Below the pieces are notes generated by a model. The model was not told the DNA's origin. It searched no databases and was given only the letters and a program-made list of their open reading frames with translations. Positions 1 through 11,128 of a stretch of 64,000 bases of DNA are shown here, piece by piece. Both the position numbers and the translations under genes were made by a program. The stretch's first letter is position 1. Each line of letters opens with the position of its first letter. The DNA is taken from positions 40,185,431-40,249,430 of the forward strand of contig CM048842.1 of the NCBI GenBank assembly GCA_026545765.1, read 5' to 3'. The stretch is from Plantago major. Its lineage: Eukaryota > Streptophyta > Magnoliopsida > Lamiales > Plantaginaceae.

Positions 1-175
1 CATTGCAAGGAACTGGGACAGTGGCCTTAGGAAGTACCACACCACTTTTAGCAACAGATGTAACCTTAGTCTGCTTTACAGAGGAGGCTACATGTAAAGT
101 AATGCCAGAGAAACTCAGATTGGCAGAAGTCGAAGTTGCCTTCTTCGCGCATATGATCTTTGTTGTACATGGTGC
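1..175 (-). CDS. Partial exon of an unidentified minus-strand gene
   Basis: Seen: on the minus strand one frame stays open from position 175 to the window edge. It is preceded by a plausible acceptor (CAGAATTGTCTAG, AG at 176-177). The translation is rich in Ser, Thr, Val and Lys and contains ASSVKQTKVTSVAKSG. I recognise no domain. The exon would continue to the left outside the window, so length and product are unknown. A candidate first exon with a TATA box lies at 1964-2276 on the same strand, but its phase does not join directly to this frame, so any link would need another exon between them. It may also be chance openness or non-coding RNA. Confidence 0.25.
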
Positions 176-1963
176 CTAGACAATTCTGAACAAAGTTAAT
201 CATCACATCTAAAGCGTAATTATATCACAGATTGTCGAAGCCATAATGTGGCCTATTCTCAAACATATTCATACAAGGTCATAAGTCATAACACTAAAAA
301 GATGATATCATATCGTTTCCAACAAAAAATCACAAGCATGTTTTCAATTAAAAATTCTTACAATTGCTTCTAGATTTTAACATTATGCACTGCCTGCTAC
401 ATGAAAACGAATTATACCAAAATCATTTCACAAACACTGAATCCTTAAGAAGATTCCAAATGAACTCATCAGTAATCTCAGATTCTAAGTGATGCATTTT
501 AATAGCATTTTCAGTTTTACACAAAACAATTCATATTATACTTGTTATAGTCGATACTTTAATCACTTATGAACAAACTCTACGGATAGGCATTGAAACT
601 TGATTCTAACAAGGCATTCTTAAAGATTGTAACTCTATTTGTTATAGTGAGAACATATTTTACCTTATCAACTGCAAGATAATCAGCTCTTTTCTCGGCA
701 GACTACACACCCGAACGTAGAAAATCCGCAACCAATTGAATTAGCCAGCAAAATTCTCAAAAGACTGAGCCAAACAGGATCCATCAATAAACACATTAAT
801 TTCATTAAAGACTGAGCCAAACAGGAACATATAATCAACCCAAAAAAGATTTTCATTTTGTTAGCTATTAACTACAACTCATGGCAAGGCTTCAGAGTTG
901 AGAAACTAAAGGACGAAAATAAGACAACTTACCAATCATCTATATATTAAAGACAATGAGATGTGTTTGCTTTCCCTTTCATCATCTTGTCCACTAAAAT
1001 AATTTAAATGGTTAGAGGCGATACAAATTATCATAATGAAGATCAGATTGGCAGTGAATAAAGATGCAAGAAGATAGTGACCTGATCGATTGACACCTTA
1101 GAAATCAACTTGCAGAACAACCTAATTTCGTGGAATCAGTCAGGCTACAGATTTTCAATAACCCCTACCGATCCCATATACATAAATTATCTGCACGACA
1201 GACATAGAGGAGTCTTACTTTTCTCTCATAAACTATCACAATGCCACCTTATAATAGTAAAGTTAAACTCCGTAATGAGCTGGAGATTGAAATTGATTTC
1301 CTTTGCAGAAGATTGAAGAACCAGGTGAGCTAATCCATGTGATATTAAATCAAATATGTCTCAACCACGAAGCAGTTATTAAAGCTAATAGTCTCAAGTT
1401 TGTGCTAGATATTAGCATATAGCTATACTACTGGGAACAGAGGTGTAGAACCATAAAGAGATAGAATTACAGAGTAAAAGATGCTAGTTGCCCTTGGGAG
1501 TCCTTTTTGTTGATATGATAGGTCAAGAAAAGTTTAGCTAAACAGACCAAGAAAAATAGAACGACATGAATAAGACATCAACAAGAAGGCCAAATTCCAG
1601 ATGACGAAAACACAATTTAATTACTACTTAAAACTCGACCAAATTCACTCTGAAACGAAACATAAATAATACAGAAATGCAATTGACATAAAATGGGCGA
1701 ATGACTACAAATTTTGTCATAAAACACTACTTTATCCACAAAATCTGCACAACTAAGAGAACTAAATTATTCGAGCTTATAAAATCTTTAAGAAAGTGAA
1801 ATATCAAATTAACAGCTTCCTTACACCAATTCATCAACGAAATCAAGTAAAAAAAGCACAACTTATATCACAGGTCGATCAAAATCATCTTCCACAGAAT
1901 GTTAAATCAATACACAGAAACCATAGCCGTAGTGATGATTTACATAGTTATGGTAGTACATAC

Positions 1964-2240
1964 CCATTTGTTCCTCTTCTTCGGTGAAGAAGGTGGGCCG
2001 TCCGAGAAAAACCATAGACCGGAATTGAGGTCTTGGCAAATCCTCCACACACAGAGATCTGATCAGACTCAGCAGCTCGAAGATCTGTCCGGATAAAACT
2101 TCAAGGCCGCCCGAGAATCTTCTCTGCTCCGTCCTCCCTCTTCGCACTCTTTCTGTCTCCGCGAACTGGATCTCAACCGAGAGGAAAGACAGTTGCCAGT
2201 GATTTATCCACGGGAATCTCCAATTCTGAGCTAAAAACGA
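1964..2240 (-). CDS. Candidate first exon (5' UTR plus short N-terminus) of a minus-strand gene
   Basis: Seen: about 30 bp downstream of a TATA box (2267-2276), a GC-richer segment with CT-rich leader sequence reaches an ATG at 2015 and encodes MVFLGRPTFFTEEEEQM. It ends at a consensus donor ATGG|GTATGT (donor GT at 1963-1962). This arrangement of TATA box, leader, short coding start and strong donor is typical of a plant first exon. The N-terminal peptide is not one I recognise. The following 1.8 kb is AT-rich and would be intron. An upstream non-ATG frame also stays open through the leader, so the start codon is an inference. Confidence 0.4.
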
Positions 2241-2266
2241 GCTCCAGATATAAAATGAGGAGGACA

Positions 2267-2276
2267 GGCTTATATA
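2267..2276 (-). promoter_or_regulatory. TATA box of the candidate minus-strand gene
   Basis: The minus strand reads TATATAAGCC here, a near-perfect plant TATA box, about 30 bp upstream of the leader of the candidate exon at 1964-2240. A second weaker element (TTTTATAT) lies near 2250. Confidence 0.4.
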
Positions 2277-2351
2277 CTGAGTAATTAGGTTTCCATTTCC
2301 ATGGGTATATTGGGTAATTTACAACTCCAGCAAATTGCACATTTATGCGCT

Positions 2352-2388
2352 ATTCCCAAATACCTAGGGGTGGTCAGGTATTTGGAAT
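2352..2388. repeat. Imperfect hairpin (inverted repeat)
   Basis: ATTCCCAAATACCT (2352-2365) faces AGGTATTTGGAAT (2376-2388) across a 10-bp loop, and pairing can continue a few bases further out. It lies upstream of the candidate minus-strand promoter in a CpG-richer patch. It could be a decayed mobile-element terminus or a cruciform; no function can be assigned. Confidence 0.5.
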
Positions 2389-2576
2389 GGCAGGAGAGCA
2401 TGCGTTTTTGCGCCATTCACAATTGCAGCCCGAAAAAATGCATGGGCCAAGGGCCGCGTTTTCGAAATAAATCGCACACTACCAATCACGCGGAGATGCG
2501 CGGTCAACCATTACATGGCACATCTTTGCACACAACCAATCAGGCCATAAGTACTTGTTTAACATCTCATGATTAA

Positions 2577-3630
2577 ACTCATTCATACAGTGCTCATCTG
2601 GTTTTTCCTGTATGGACTAAATTGCAAGCTAATAGTTGATTGTAGGATGAAAATTCATAGGGTTCTTGCGATACGATGGTGGGCATCTGTTCTGATTCAT
2701 TCATGTATGAGTGCATATTGTGTCTTTTATCTACTTTCCTTGCTTCCTCGGTTACTAGGTTACTTTATTAATGAGGTATATAGCATATTAATGTTCTCGG
2801 CGATTCTTTAGCACATTTGTGTGTTGGTCTGGTGCATGTTAGACACAGGGCCAGTAAGCTTGTGCAGGTGCTAAGCTGAAAGTTTGAATTCATTTTCATT
2901 TCTCAAATCTTAAATCATACTCTCGCACTTTCATACCCACCAAAGCTAACCATCACTGAATTGCTTTATTCTCATAAAGGAACCGCGTCGGAGAAAGAGC
3001 CCAGCCGTGGAGTGGCTTATGCAAAAAAGCACTAGAAATTAAAGCTACACAAGAAACAATGTTGCCGGAAAACAAGAGGGCCATGGGTAAGCAATCAAAT
3101 TGACACTACTTAAACCTTTTTGTAGTTTCACATTCATTCATGGGGATATGTGCGTGGTGAGCAGCTCTTGATCTTCTTTCTCATGACACCTACTTCACCC
3201 TCTTTACTCATCGTAAAGAAACTGCCAGGAGCCCAAGAGTTATATGGTCTATTTCCCTATCTAACGATGTTTATATACATGTGGGTTGGGGTGGTGTTTG
3301 TTTTCTCTCCAACGAATTTCGATACGGCCTGGTATGTCTTCTCCTTTGCTTTTCTTTTAGCTACCTCCCCACAAGGTCATCGATTGAGCAAACTGTTATT
3401 TTCTTTGGCTTACCTTCTTTTGCCTTTCTTCGCTGGTTTTAAGTTAATATGTGCATGCAAGGTGTTTGTTGATATGACTAATCCAACTTCATGTACATCC
3501 ATTCTTATATGTGGTGGTGTTTGGTTTCTTTGCTACTGTGAGTTGAAAGAGTAACGGAGTGTTTGGTTACACGTTTGAATTGAGTTTTCTCAATTCCAGT
3601 TGCGTTTTTGTGTACAAAAAAAAAAAAAAA
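2577..3630. other. Intergenic DNA, no supported gene
   Basis: This stretch has several short open frames, including one at 3150-3554 rich in hydrophobic residues, but none shows a recognisable domain or flanking gene signals. A poly-A run lies near 3616-3631, just before the gamma-glutamyl peptidase relic. Confidence 0.4.
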
Positions 3631-4233
3631 AGGAGAATGGGACATGTTTCGTGTTATTGAAGGTGAGTTCCCGGATGTTGATAGGAATTATACTCATATG
3701 GCTCAGATGGTGGAGCTGATGGGATCCCTCAAACTCTTTTTATCATTGAGTGCCATCAAGATGAGGTATTTGCATTTCTTCGTCAACTATTAGCTGTGCA
3801 CATAGTTATAGAGAGGATTCTGAAATCTGAACTCAACATTATATAACCTTCTTCGATTAACAAAGAACATTAAGTCGGTGATGGCCATAATTCTTAATTT
3901 AGTCATGCTAAGAATCAAAATTATATTGTGTATAGCTGGACCCCATGGATCTGTTAAACGATGGGAATACATTTCTCAGCAACTTAGGGATGAGACAGAT
4001 ATAAATTCCATTATTTTTGGAGCTTTTTGAAATAAGTCAACTTGATTTGTGCTTGAAATGAACAGGTTTGGGAGGTGCATGAAGGAGCTCAAGTGTTAAC
4101 AAATTCTGAGAAAACACAGGTGGAAATGTTAGCATTTAGAGACCACAGCTTAGGATTTCAAGGGCATCCAGAGTATGCTAAAGATATTCGTTATAACACC
4201 ATAGACCGCATCATCTCAAACGATTATGTTGAG
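3631..4233 (+). pseudogene. Gamma-glutamyl peptidase-like (class I glutamine amidotransferase) pseudogene
   Basis: Seen: three blocks match plant gamma-glutamyl peptidases (GGP family). GEWDMFRVIEGEFPD at about 3640-3690 is N-terminal. IIECHQDE at about 3740-3765 lies after a frame change. The block containing VEMLAFRDHSLGFQGHPEYA lies at 4066-4233. A canonical intron (GT 3766, AG 4064-4065) joins the CHQDE block to VWEVHEGAQVL in frame, as family members require, and another donor follows at 4234. Known of the family: these cytosolic enzymes cleave gamma-glutamyl bonds in glutathione conjugates during glucosinolate and camalexin synthesis. The middle section with the catalytic Cys (GICFGHQ region) is missing, so this is a dead fragment that kept its splice sites. 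Confidence 0.7.
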
Positions 4234-4293
4234 GTAAAAGTAATGTTTACTTTCACATTCACTTATGATTTCGGCATTCATAATTAAATTTGA

Positions 4294-4850
4294 GTGGAGG
4301 AGACACACCATCTTTCCTGTACTTATCATGTGAGATATCCTAATGCTTTTCTGCACACTGCTTTGATTACAGGCTACGTGACTGATGGGTTGTTTAGGGA
4401 GTCGGTGCTTGCTTACGGTTCCATGAGAAGGGAAGGAATTAGGCCGGTTACGTTCACTCTTACTGCTTCGTTTCGGGCATGTGCGAGTGAGAAATTTTTT
4501 GTTTTTGGTCGGCAAATTCATCGGGAGAGACAAGAGTCTGAAGTTAGGTAGGTTTCCTAAGGATTTGATTCTTGGGAATGTGTTGATTGATATATAATTG
4601 AAATCTGGTTATTCGGATTGCGCACCGAAGTTGTTCGATGAATGTCTGAGAGGAGTTTGCCGTCTTGCACGTTGTTGATTGGTGCTTACCAAGGATGGAG
4701 ATATGGCTGCTACAGTTGAGTTGTTTAGTGGGCTTCCTGTGAGAGATATGGTGGCATGGACTGTCATGGTAACTGGTTCTGTGCAGAATGTGAAGCCCTT
4801 TTTGTTTGTCATAATTCTCCGTGGCACTCAAGGGACAGATAGGTGAGGTT
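4294..4850 (+). pseudogene. Pentatricopeptide repeat (PPR) protein pseudogene
   Basis: Seen: the frame opening at about 4318 encodes NAFLHTALITGYVTDGLF, then SMRREGIRPVTFT and FGRQIH, the typical succession of PPR motifs in PLS-class PPR proteins. The similarity continues past 4551 only in shifted frames (ID.Y, a FDE block, then DMVAW.VMVTG), with several stops and frameshifts. Known of the family: PPR proteins are nuclear-encoded organellar RNA-binding proteins acting in editing, splicing or stability. Only about 180 residues of a protein that normally exceeds 500 remain. It starts just after the peptidase relic, so two unrelated gene fragments lie side by side. Confidence 0.75.
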
Positions 4851-6878
4851 ATCTGGCTAATACCTTGGCATTTGAGATTAATTATACTCCAGGTACGCTT
4901 CCTCCTCACCTTTGCAATTTGAATGAAATGATTGTTCAAATTAATAGACTTGCATCATCTCATTATGCTTTTTCATTATAATGGGCTAAGAACCTAGAAA
5001 GGGAAAAAGAGTGCAACCACTGCTCATCCGATGCGCAAAAGTAGTCATTGTTGCTTGACTGCCATTAATTTATGTACCTTCTTCAGGTCGTATAGTAATG
5101 ATCATTGTAGCTCTTGATAGCTCAACTTATGTGGTACTTCTAGACTATGTGAATCTCAAGATAGTAAGAATACTCATTGCGTTAATCTCTTACATTCTCA
5201 AACTTCAGATTAAGTTAACATTGGTGTAACCAATTATACTCGTCACGAGTCATGAGAATCATATCTCATACTTCACTTGTTCATAGAGGTTTACATAAAT
5301 GAAACCTTAGTTCCTCAAGAACTTTCCTCATTCAATCCATGTTCGCCGACATGATACTTGTAGTCTCCTTTTGGGACTAACTTCCGGAGATGATATCTCC
5401 CCTCATTTAACTTTCTCAAATAATATGATTTGTAAGTCAAAACGTCAATAATCACGTGTACAACTTGCGGGTTATGTCTAAGTGATAACATTAAATATAA
5501 GATTAAACATGTGAGTATGCAACATGATGCATAAGGATACTAGAAAAACAAAAGAATTAAACTATGCAAGAATAAACATATTATGATGCAATGCTTAGTA
5601 TCTAAATGCACATGAAATAGACTCGATAATGCAACAGTACCGTACGTATCTCGAATTCGTTAATCAAAAGGACCTCAATTCCATGAGCTCATGTTCTATC
5701 ATCATCATCATGATGTCATCTAATTGACTCACATGTAAGATCCCCATTTACATGTCCATCGATTTCACATATGCTAATAAGTCTCTCAGTTCCATGTATA
5801 CCGGTATATCAAATCTCTTTGCTAGATTTTTTTCATGTCAGTATTGATCATCGATATCTGAATATATTTGTAGGTACCATTTCCTTTCATATAGGCCATC
5901 TATTTTAATTCAGTTATCCATGCCATTCATGGCATTCATTACTTCTCAAGAGTACCAACTGCTTTATCTTGCCATTCTTCTTGTAATTTATTTAGCAGTA
6001 CTGGAATCGTATTTCACTCAAGTGAATAAATCCTTAATACAATAGGAAAGTTATCTCAATGTTCAACACATGCCATTCTATAATCAATATGCAACTCTGT
6101 ATACCTCAAAATATAGGGTCATAGCGGGTTAACATTCAAATCATAAAGTTTCATGTTTGAACATATCTTGATATAGTAACATGAAGCTGAATATTTAATT
6201 CATGTTTGAACTTTCAAATATATGTGGATCAATTCGCTCTACAAATTTGTTTTACCAGCTTCCTCATGTTCTTCCTCCCCTATGCTGGGAAAAACTAGCT
6301 CATACTAGTAAATAAGGGCTTGGAATAGAAATTATCATGCCCAGCTTAGATCATATAGGCATACAACCATCCAGTATGCATCACGCATTATTTCTTTATG
6401 AAGAACAATATGATAGGGAGTCAATATATATTTGCATAGTTGGATTTTCCAGTGCTGATAATAAATTTGCCCTTAAACTGGAGATCATACTTGTGGGTTT
6501 CCAGCCACTTATATATCACTGTCAACTTTAAAAGTGTGACTTTTGCTCATTTCAAGATCTCCATAATGATGCTTCATATCAGTGTTGTGTCTTGCCATGA
6601 TAATAATTACAACATGAGAAAGCTTTCAGCACATAATCATATGGAAACTTCATGTTTCACAACGGGTAAGTTTAAATCGGATGGCCTAATTTGTCACATC
6701 AAGATCATCTCTCATATATCACTTGAATTTGGCCTTTCAATAATGTGACATTTGGACACAGTCTCATAATTGGCAAGACTAATCATATCAATTCCTTCAG
6801 GAATTTAGTCTAATATATGTTCTCGAGCACATTTTTGTGTGAGTACAATACTCTTATATAGGTGATGATGAAATCAAG
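4851..6878. other. AT-rich DNA without recognisable genes, probably decayed copia body
   Basis: No frame shows a domain. Because a copia protease block (minus strand) begins immediately to the right and a copia LTR of the same orientation lies at 8085, this stretch would be expected to hold the downstream integrase and RT parts of that element. I could not identify them, so they are either deleted or decayed beyond recognition. Confidence 0.35.
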
Positions 6879-7448
6879 TCATACACTTTCGTTATGTCTT
6901 CTCGACATAATCCATCTCCAGAGGGTATAAACTTGAGCATTTACAATATAATGCTCCCCCCAAATGCGCATGGCATCATTAATATGTACCAATTTCATGT
7001 TGGTAATCATATACATCTCAAGATATGGCAAGCTATAAGGGGACAATTCCGGTAGTATTTCCAAGACACTTTTCTTGCCAGATTTCAATGTGATGTCTTT
7101 GCCATTTTCACTCATAGTCTCAACATGATATTCATTCAGTCGAATATAAAAGCTCACTAGATTACGTTGAGATTTAGAAGAATACAACATATCTTCTATG
7201 GCAATCTTTGTCCCATTTAGTAGTGTTATATTCGCTCTATCAGAGCCTTCAACCAATTTTGCACTACAAGAAATTGTATTCACATGTGCTTGTCTCATTG
7301 ACAAGTAGTCGAAACATTTGACATTATAGAATATGCTATGTGTTGATGCACTATCATCCAACACTATAATCCAAGCATAGTTTGGACTCGCTTGCCTCGT
7401 ATATATATTGTCATATTTGCCTAAAGTAATGACACATGACTTTTTCAC
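6879..7448 (-). pseudogene. Ty1/copia Pol fragment: retropepsin region
   Basis: Seen: a 189-residue frame contains WIIVLDDSASTHSIFYNVKC, a degenerate form of the copia protease start (W..DSGAS.H), followed by ANITLLNGTKIAIEDMLYSS, LVSFYIRLNEYHVETM and MKLVHINDAM, in the order expected for protease moving into the GAG-pre-integrase domain. Known of the family: the aspartic protease matures the Gag-Pol polyprotein in virus-like particles. The active-site motif is altered (DDSAS rather than DSGAS), and gag and the remainder of pol are not visible. The LTR at 8085-8289 has the same orientation and is probably its 5' LTR. Confidence 0.7.
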
Positions 7449-7550
7449 GATATTGATACTTTATTAGCATATTAGTGCCATGAAAAATAGTGTATGCTTT
7501 TCTAGCATGTCATCATCAATAACTGTCTCATAACATAAATGATTTAGATA

Positions 7551-7742
7551 TATCCAACTATGACGGTTTGTTATCCACACTTTCAGTGAATTTGAACATT
7601 GATACATCCCAACTACGCCGGTTGTTTATTCCTCGCTTTCAGTGATTTTTTAATGTTGATATGTCCCAACTACGCCAGTTGGTTATTACTCACTTTGAGT
7701 GATTTTTGAAAGTTTCCCAACTACGCCGGTTGGTTATTTTAC
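7551..7742. repeat. Four-copy tandem repeat, about 55-60 bp
   Basis: The motif CCAACTACGCCGGTTG followed by a CTTTCAGTGATTTT-like tail occurs four times with decay (near 7554, 7607, 7665 and 7716). It lies between the copia protease block and the copia LTR, where the leader or gag should be, so it may be an internal repeat of that element. Confidence 0.6.
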
Positions 7743-8084
7743 TCTTTCTTTGCATCACCATCATTCTTAATATGGGTGTGCATTCCATCTTTAGTATGAC
7801 TAGAACATTGATCCATCCGTTCATGGATATAGATTCATCTTGTTTATTTTGTAGCTCTTTGAAGACCAGTAAATAATAAATATGGGAAAATTACACCAGG
7901 TCTCCCCACTAAACACCCTATTAACAAGAACGTCCCCCGCATTTGAACAATAATGATCTCTCTGTCGGCCGAAATCCGAATTGCATGCATTTTGGCGTTG
8001 TTTATTTGTTTATGATAAGGGCAGGGTAATTCTTCGGGTATTCTTCTTCTTCTTTTGGACGGTGAATAGTTTGGAGCACTATCG

Positions 8085-8289
8085 TGTTGATAACGTGTTA
8101 AAAAATAACTGTAATTATTTTGTATATTCAACTGATACTACATATGGGGTATATATACAAGTATGAGATAATCTTCTAGAGCTTATCTACAAGGTATTTG
8201 ACTATATCTAGAATAGTATTTACAACAAATAATACTTCATCTAGTAAAAGTCTAACGAGATTCAAACTCGTGTACATTTATCTCTAACA
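8085..8289 (-). mobile_element. Ty1/copia 5' LTR (minus-strand element)
   Basis: Plus-strand boundaries are TGTTGATAACGTG and CTCTAACA, so on the minus strand it reads TGTTAGAG to CACGTTATCAACA, a common short copia LTR end. A TATA-like GTATATATAC lies inside. The minus strand continues immediately with ACGATAGTGCTCC, similar to the leader of this copia group. The matching 3' LTR was not found. Confidence 0.6.
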
Positions 8290-9016
8290 TAATTAATTTC
8301 ATCAAGCATTTTTTGAGTAGTCATCTGTATTTTTAGGCACTTTAATTTGTTTATAATTAAATATTGTAACCAAAAGTACTTTCATATGAAAGTAAGTGAA
8401 AATGATTCCAAAAATCCTTTTTACAGGAAAAAAAAACTTTAATATTTCAACAATATTTGATTAAATCAACTGTGAAAACTGACAAATTGAGACAAAATGG
8501 CAATGTTAATCCATTAGGTATGTTAGGGTGGATAAAAATTTAAAAATTCGGTTATATTGTTCATATTGATGATCCCATATACTATTGGCAATTTTTAGTC
8601 CAATAAGAACTTTTTGGCTCCGTATCATCAAATTTTGATCATGTGGTGAAGTCAATTTTGTTGACTGTTGACCGACACTTAGACTGGTCGCGCAATGATG
8701 ATTTGATAATTAACTTGATTATACGCTTTTAAAATTATTAGTAAAATGAATAAAATAAGAGGGTGAATTAAATACACTGTTTGTCCCATTTACTTATTAG
8801 TACGCAAAATTTAAACAATTACATTAACACAAAAAATGCTAAAAAAAATTAAAAGAAAATATTGAACACTTAAATCCAATAAACACATTATGAGAGTCTA
8901 TATGTATTTAGTTTTATAATACAGTACAAACTCTGGAAGAATTTATAATTGCTCAAATATTGTGGGCATGAATTTGAAAGTGGTTAATAGGGTGGGTTAT
9001 ATATTTTCAATACAAT
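8290..9016. other. AT-rich intergenic DNA
   Basis: No ORF, RNA gene or repeat that I can support is visible in this stretch. Confidence 0.4.
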
Positions 9017-9231
9017 ACCACCTCTATCCCAGGATCATTCTCGTACGTTTGGATATGAGTTTTAAGATTGAATAATTAAATAATTAGAATATTGAAAATG
9101 TAAGGTTAGAAAAAAGAGTGAAAGAGTAATGCAGGGGAGGGGAATATTTATCTTTTAAGGTATGAAAAGTGGAGATTGGGACGGACTAAAATAAAATGTA
9201 GAAAGTTAATCAGATTGTGACGGAACGAGTA
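9017..9231. mobile_element. Possible decayed Stowaway-like MITE
   Basis: The left end (TACCACCTCTATCCCAGGA) and the reverse complement of the right end (TACTCGTTCCGTCACAA) both resemble the CTCCCTCCGTCCC-type terminal repeat of Stowaway MITEs. The interior is AT-rich and non-coding, and the length of about 215 bp fits. The ends are too diverged for certainty. Confidence 0.3.
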
Positions 9232-9334
9232 TCAATATATAGTAATTAAGCTTAGAAGGGTGTTACCGGACCAGGTAGTCCTTTCTATCTTATCCATGCT
9301 AACCAAACCCTAGTTAGCTAGTCTAGTTTCCCTC

Positions 9335-9343
9335 TATATATAT
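9335..9343 (+). promoter_or_regulatory. TATA box of F-box gene copy A
   Basis: TATATATAT lies about 30-35 bp upstream of the presumed transcription start of the 5'-UTR exon that ends at the donor at 9727/9728. Confidence 0.4.
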
Positions 9344-9369
9344 GCTGAGTGCTGACATATATTTCAATG

Positions 9370-9727
9370 TAATAAAAAAATAAAAAGAACTTAGTACTAA
9401 TACAAAACGAAGCCGTCAAACTAATCCGCTTACTCTAAATTTTGACACAACCCAAGCTGATTAATTTGGTGCTAAAAGGTTAGAAATCAAGAGTCAAGAC
9501 GGCTAGTTTGTGTTTCATTTCTATTTCCATTTCCAATTACTCATCAACTTGGAAGGTTTTCTAGTTTTCTTACAGTCATTTTAATTTAATTTGTACACGC
9601 TTCTCATTTTTTTTACCTGTCTTGCTTTATATATTTGATTTGGTGGTGTTTGATTTCATTTTTGGTTTGTATCAGGAAATTGTAATTCGGATCCAAATCG
9701 ATCAGTAGATCCATCCATTTCCGAAAG
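9370..9727 (+). other. F-box gene copy A: 5'-UTR exon
   Basis: The 3' end of this exon (ATCCAAATCGATCAG... CCGAAAG|GTACTAAATTC) is duplicated at 18470-18501 in front of F-box copy B, including the donor site and about 200 bp of following intron. That conservation, plus the matching acceptor just before the F-box ATG, supports a non-coding first exon. The 5' boundary is only estimated from the TATA box. Confidence 0.5.
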
Positions 9728-10878
9728 GTACTAAATTCTTAATTTACTGCTAATTTTTTTAAGACATGATGCTCGTCTTAATTTTCATGCTTTATGGTTT
9801 TGTAGTAATCACCTTGGAATCAATATATATAATCATATGTTTATGTGAGTGTGAGTATTGATTATTATTTATTCGCGCTAAAAATTATAAATGATTTGAA
9901 GATTTGGTCAAAATTTAAATGTAACTTGGGCGCGCTTCTTTCTATACGATCATATGGAATGGAGCGCGCCAACTTGCATTTATATTTTATATTATTTAAT
10001 TAGGCCGTATAAGGAAGAGGGGGACGACTTGTATTATGATACGGAGAAAGGGATTCTCCTTGTTGTGCGGTTTTCTGGATTGATTTTGCTTAGAAAATTG
10101 ATTGATCCCTAATTTTTTTTAAATAAAAGGGAGCTTTGTGAAGCAATTAGAGTAGCTAACTACTTGACCACCTCATCTTCTTGCTAGCTAGTTCTATGTA
10201 TAAGCATTCATTTTGTGCAGTTAAGGGTGAGATGTTGCAAAGTCCAATCAAGTGTGGATAATCGCCTTTTACCAAAATCATATATATTCTACGTAAATCT
10301 GTTGTTTCTACAAATAGCTGCGCTAATTATACATTTAAAAATCCCAGTTATATTATGTACTTTGTCTTGGAAGAACAAAACCATCCTGCTTAAAAAAAAA
10401 AAAAAAAAACAAAACCATATCCTGTATTTTGTAAATAAAATCAAAATTTTATTAAGGAGAAAAATGTTCTAGAAATTCCTTGCTATATTCGATGACTTGA
10501 AAAAATTTTAACAAAAAAGAATACATGAATTAACAAGTAGTATTCGTCCTAGAGCGTACATCCACCAAACGTGTTTATTAGAGGATGTTAGTTTAAATCA
10601 CAAAACGTCAAAGATCGTGCTTAAAATAATTCAAAAGGAAAAGAACTAAAAATAAATCGTAAAGTTCTCTTACAAGTCCTGAATCACCAAAAAACCTCTC
10701 CATCGTCATCTCCAAATTCATTACCTGAAAAGGTTGCCAATCCAGAAGTCAGTTGACATTAACTGAACAAATTGCTACTCATGTGAATATTAATCTTTAT
10801 TAGCATTCCCTCATTGCTTGACATAACGTTAAGTCTTGCCGCTTTCACTGGACATCTAGCCTATCCTCTTATCTTTCT

Positions 10879-11048
10879 TGGCCTGACACTAAGCCTGGCC
10901 TAATATTTTTAGTGGCCTGACACTAAGCCTGGCCTAACAATTCCTTGGCCTGACACTGTGCCTGGCCTACTTTCTAATTCTTGACCTGACACTAAGCCTG
11001 ACCAATAATCTTAGTTAGCCTGACACACAGCCTGGCTCACGAGTCTTG
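10879..11048. repeat. Five-copy tandem repeat, 33-36 bp
   Basis: Copies begin near 10879, 10912, 10945, 10981 and 11015. The core is TGGCCTGACACTAAGCCTGG with AT-rich spacers. A weaker copy may precede at 10815. No coding potential. The repeat sits in the expanded F-box intron. Confidence 0.75.
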
Positions 11049-11105
11049 AATTCTTAACTTTCATGAATGTGCGAAATCATGATTTTAAATATATAAACAT
11101 CCACC

Positions 11106-11128
11106 GGAGCTTCCATGGCGGAAGCTCC
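11106..11128. repeat. Short hairpin beside a poly-A run
   Basis: GGAGCTTCC (11106-11114) and GGAAGCTCC (11120-11128) form perfect 9-bp arms with a 5-bp loop. A poly-A run and a second GGAAAGCTCCGG motif follow directly. Confidence 0.5.

Noticed and set aside
3150..3554. 134-codon plus-strand frame with hydrophobic stretches
   Set aside because: No domain, no nearby promoter, splice or poly-A signal, and composition typical of translated T-rich DNA.
4544..4939. 131-codon minus-strand frame
   Set aside because: It is the opposite strand of the PPR relic.
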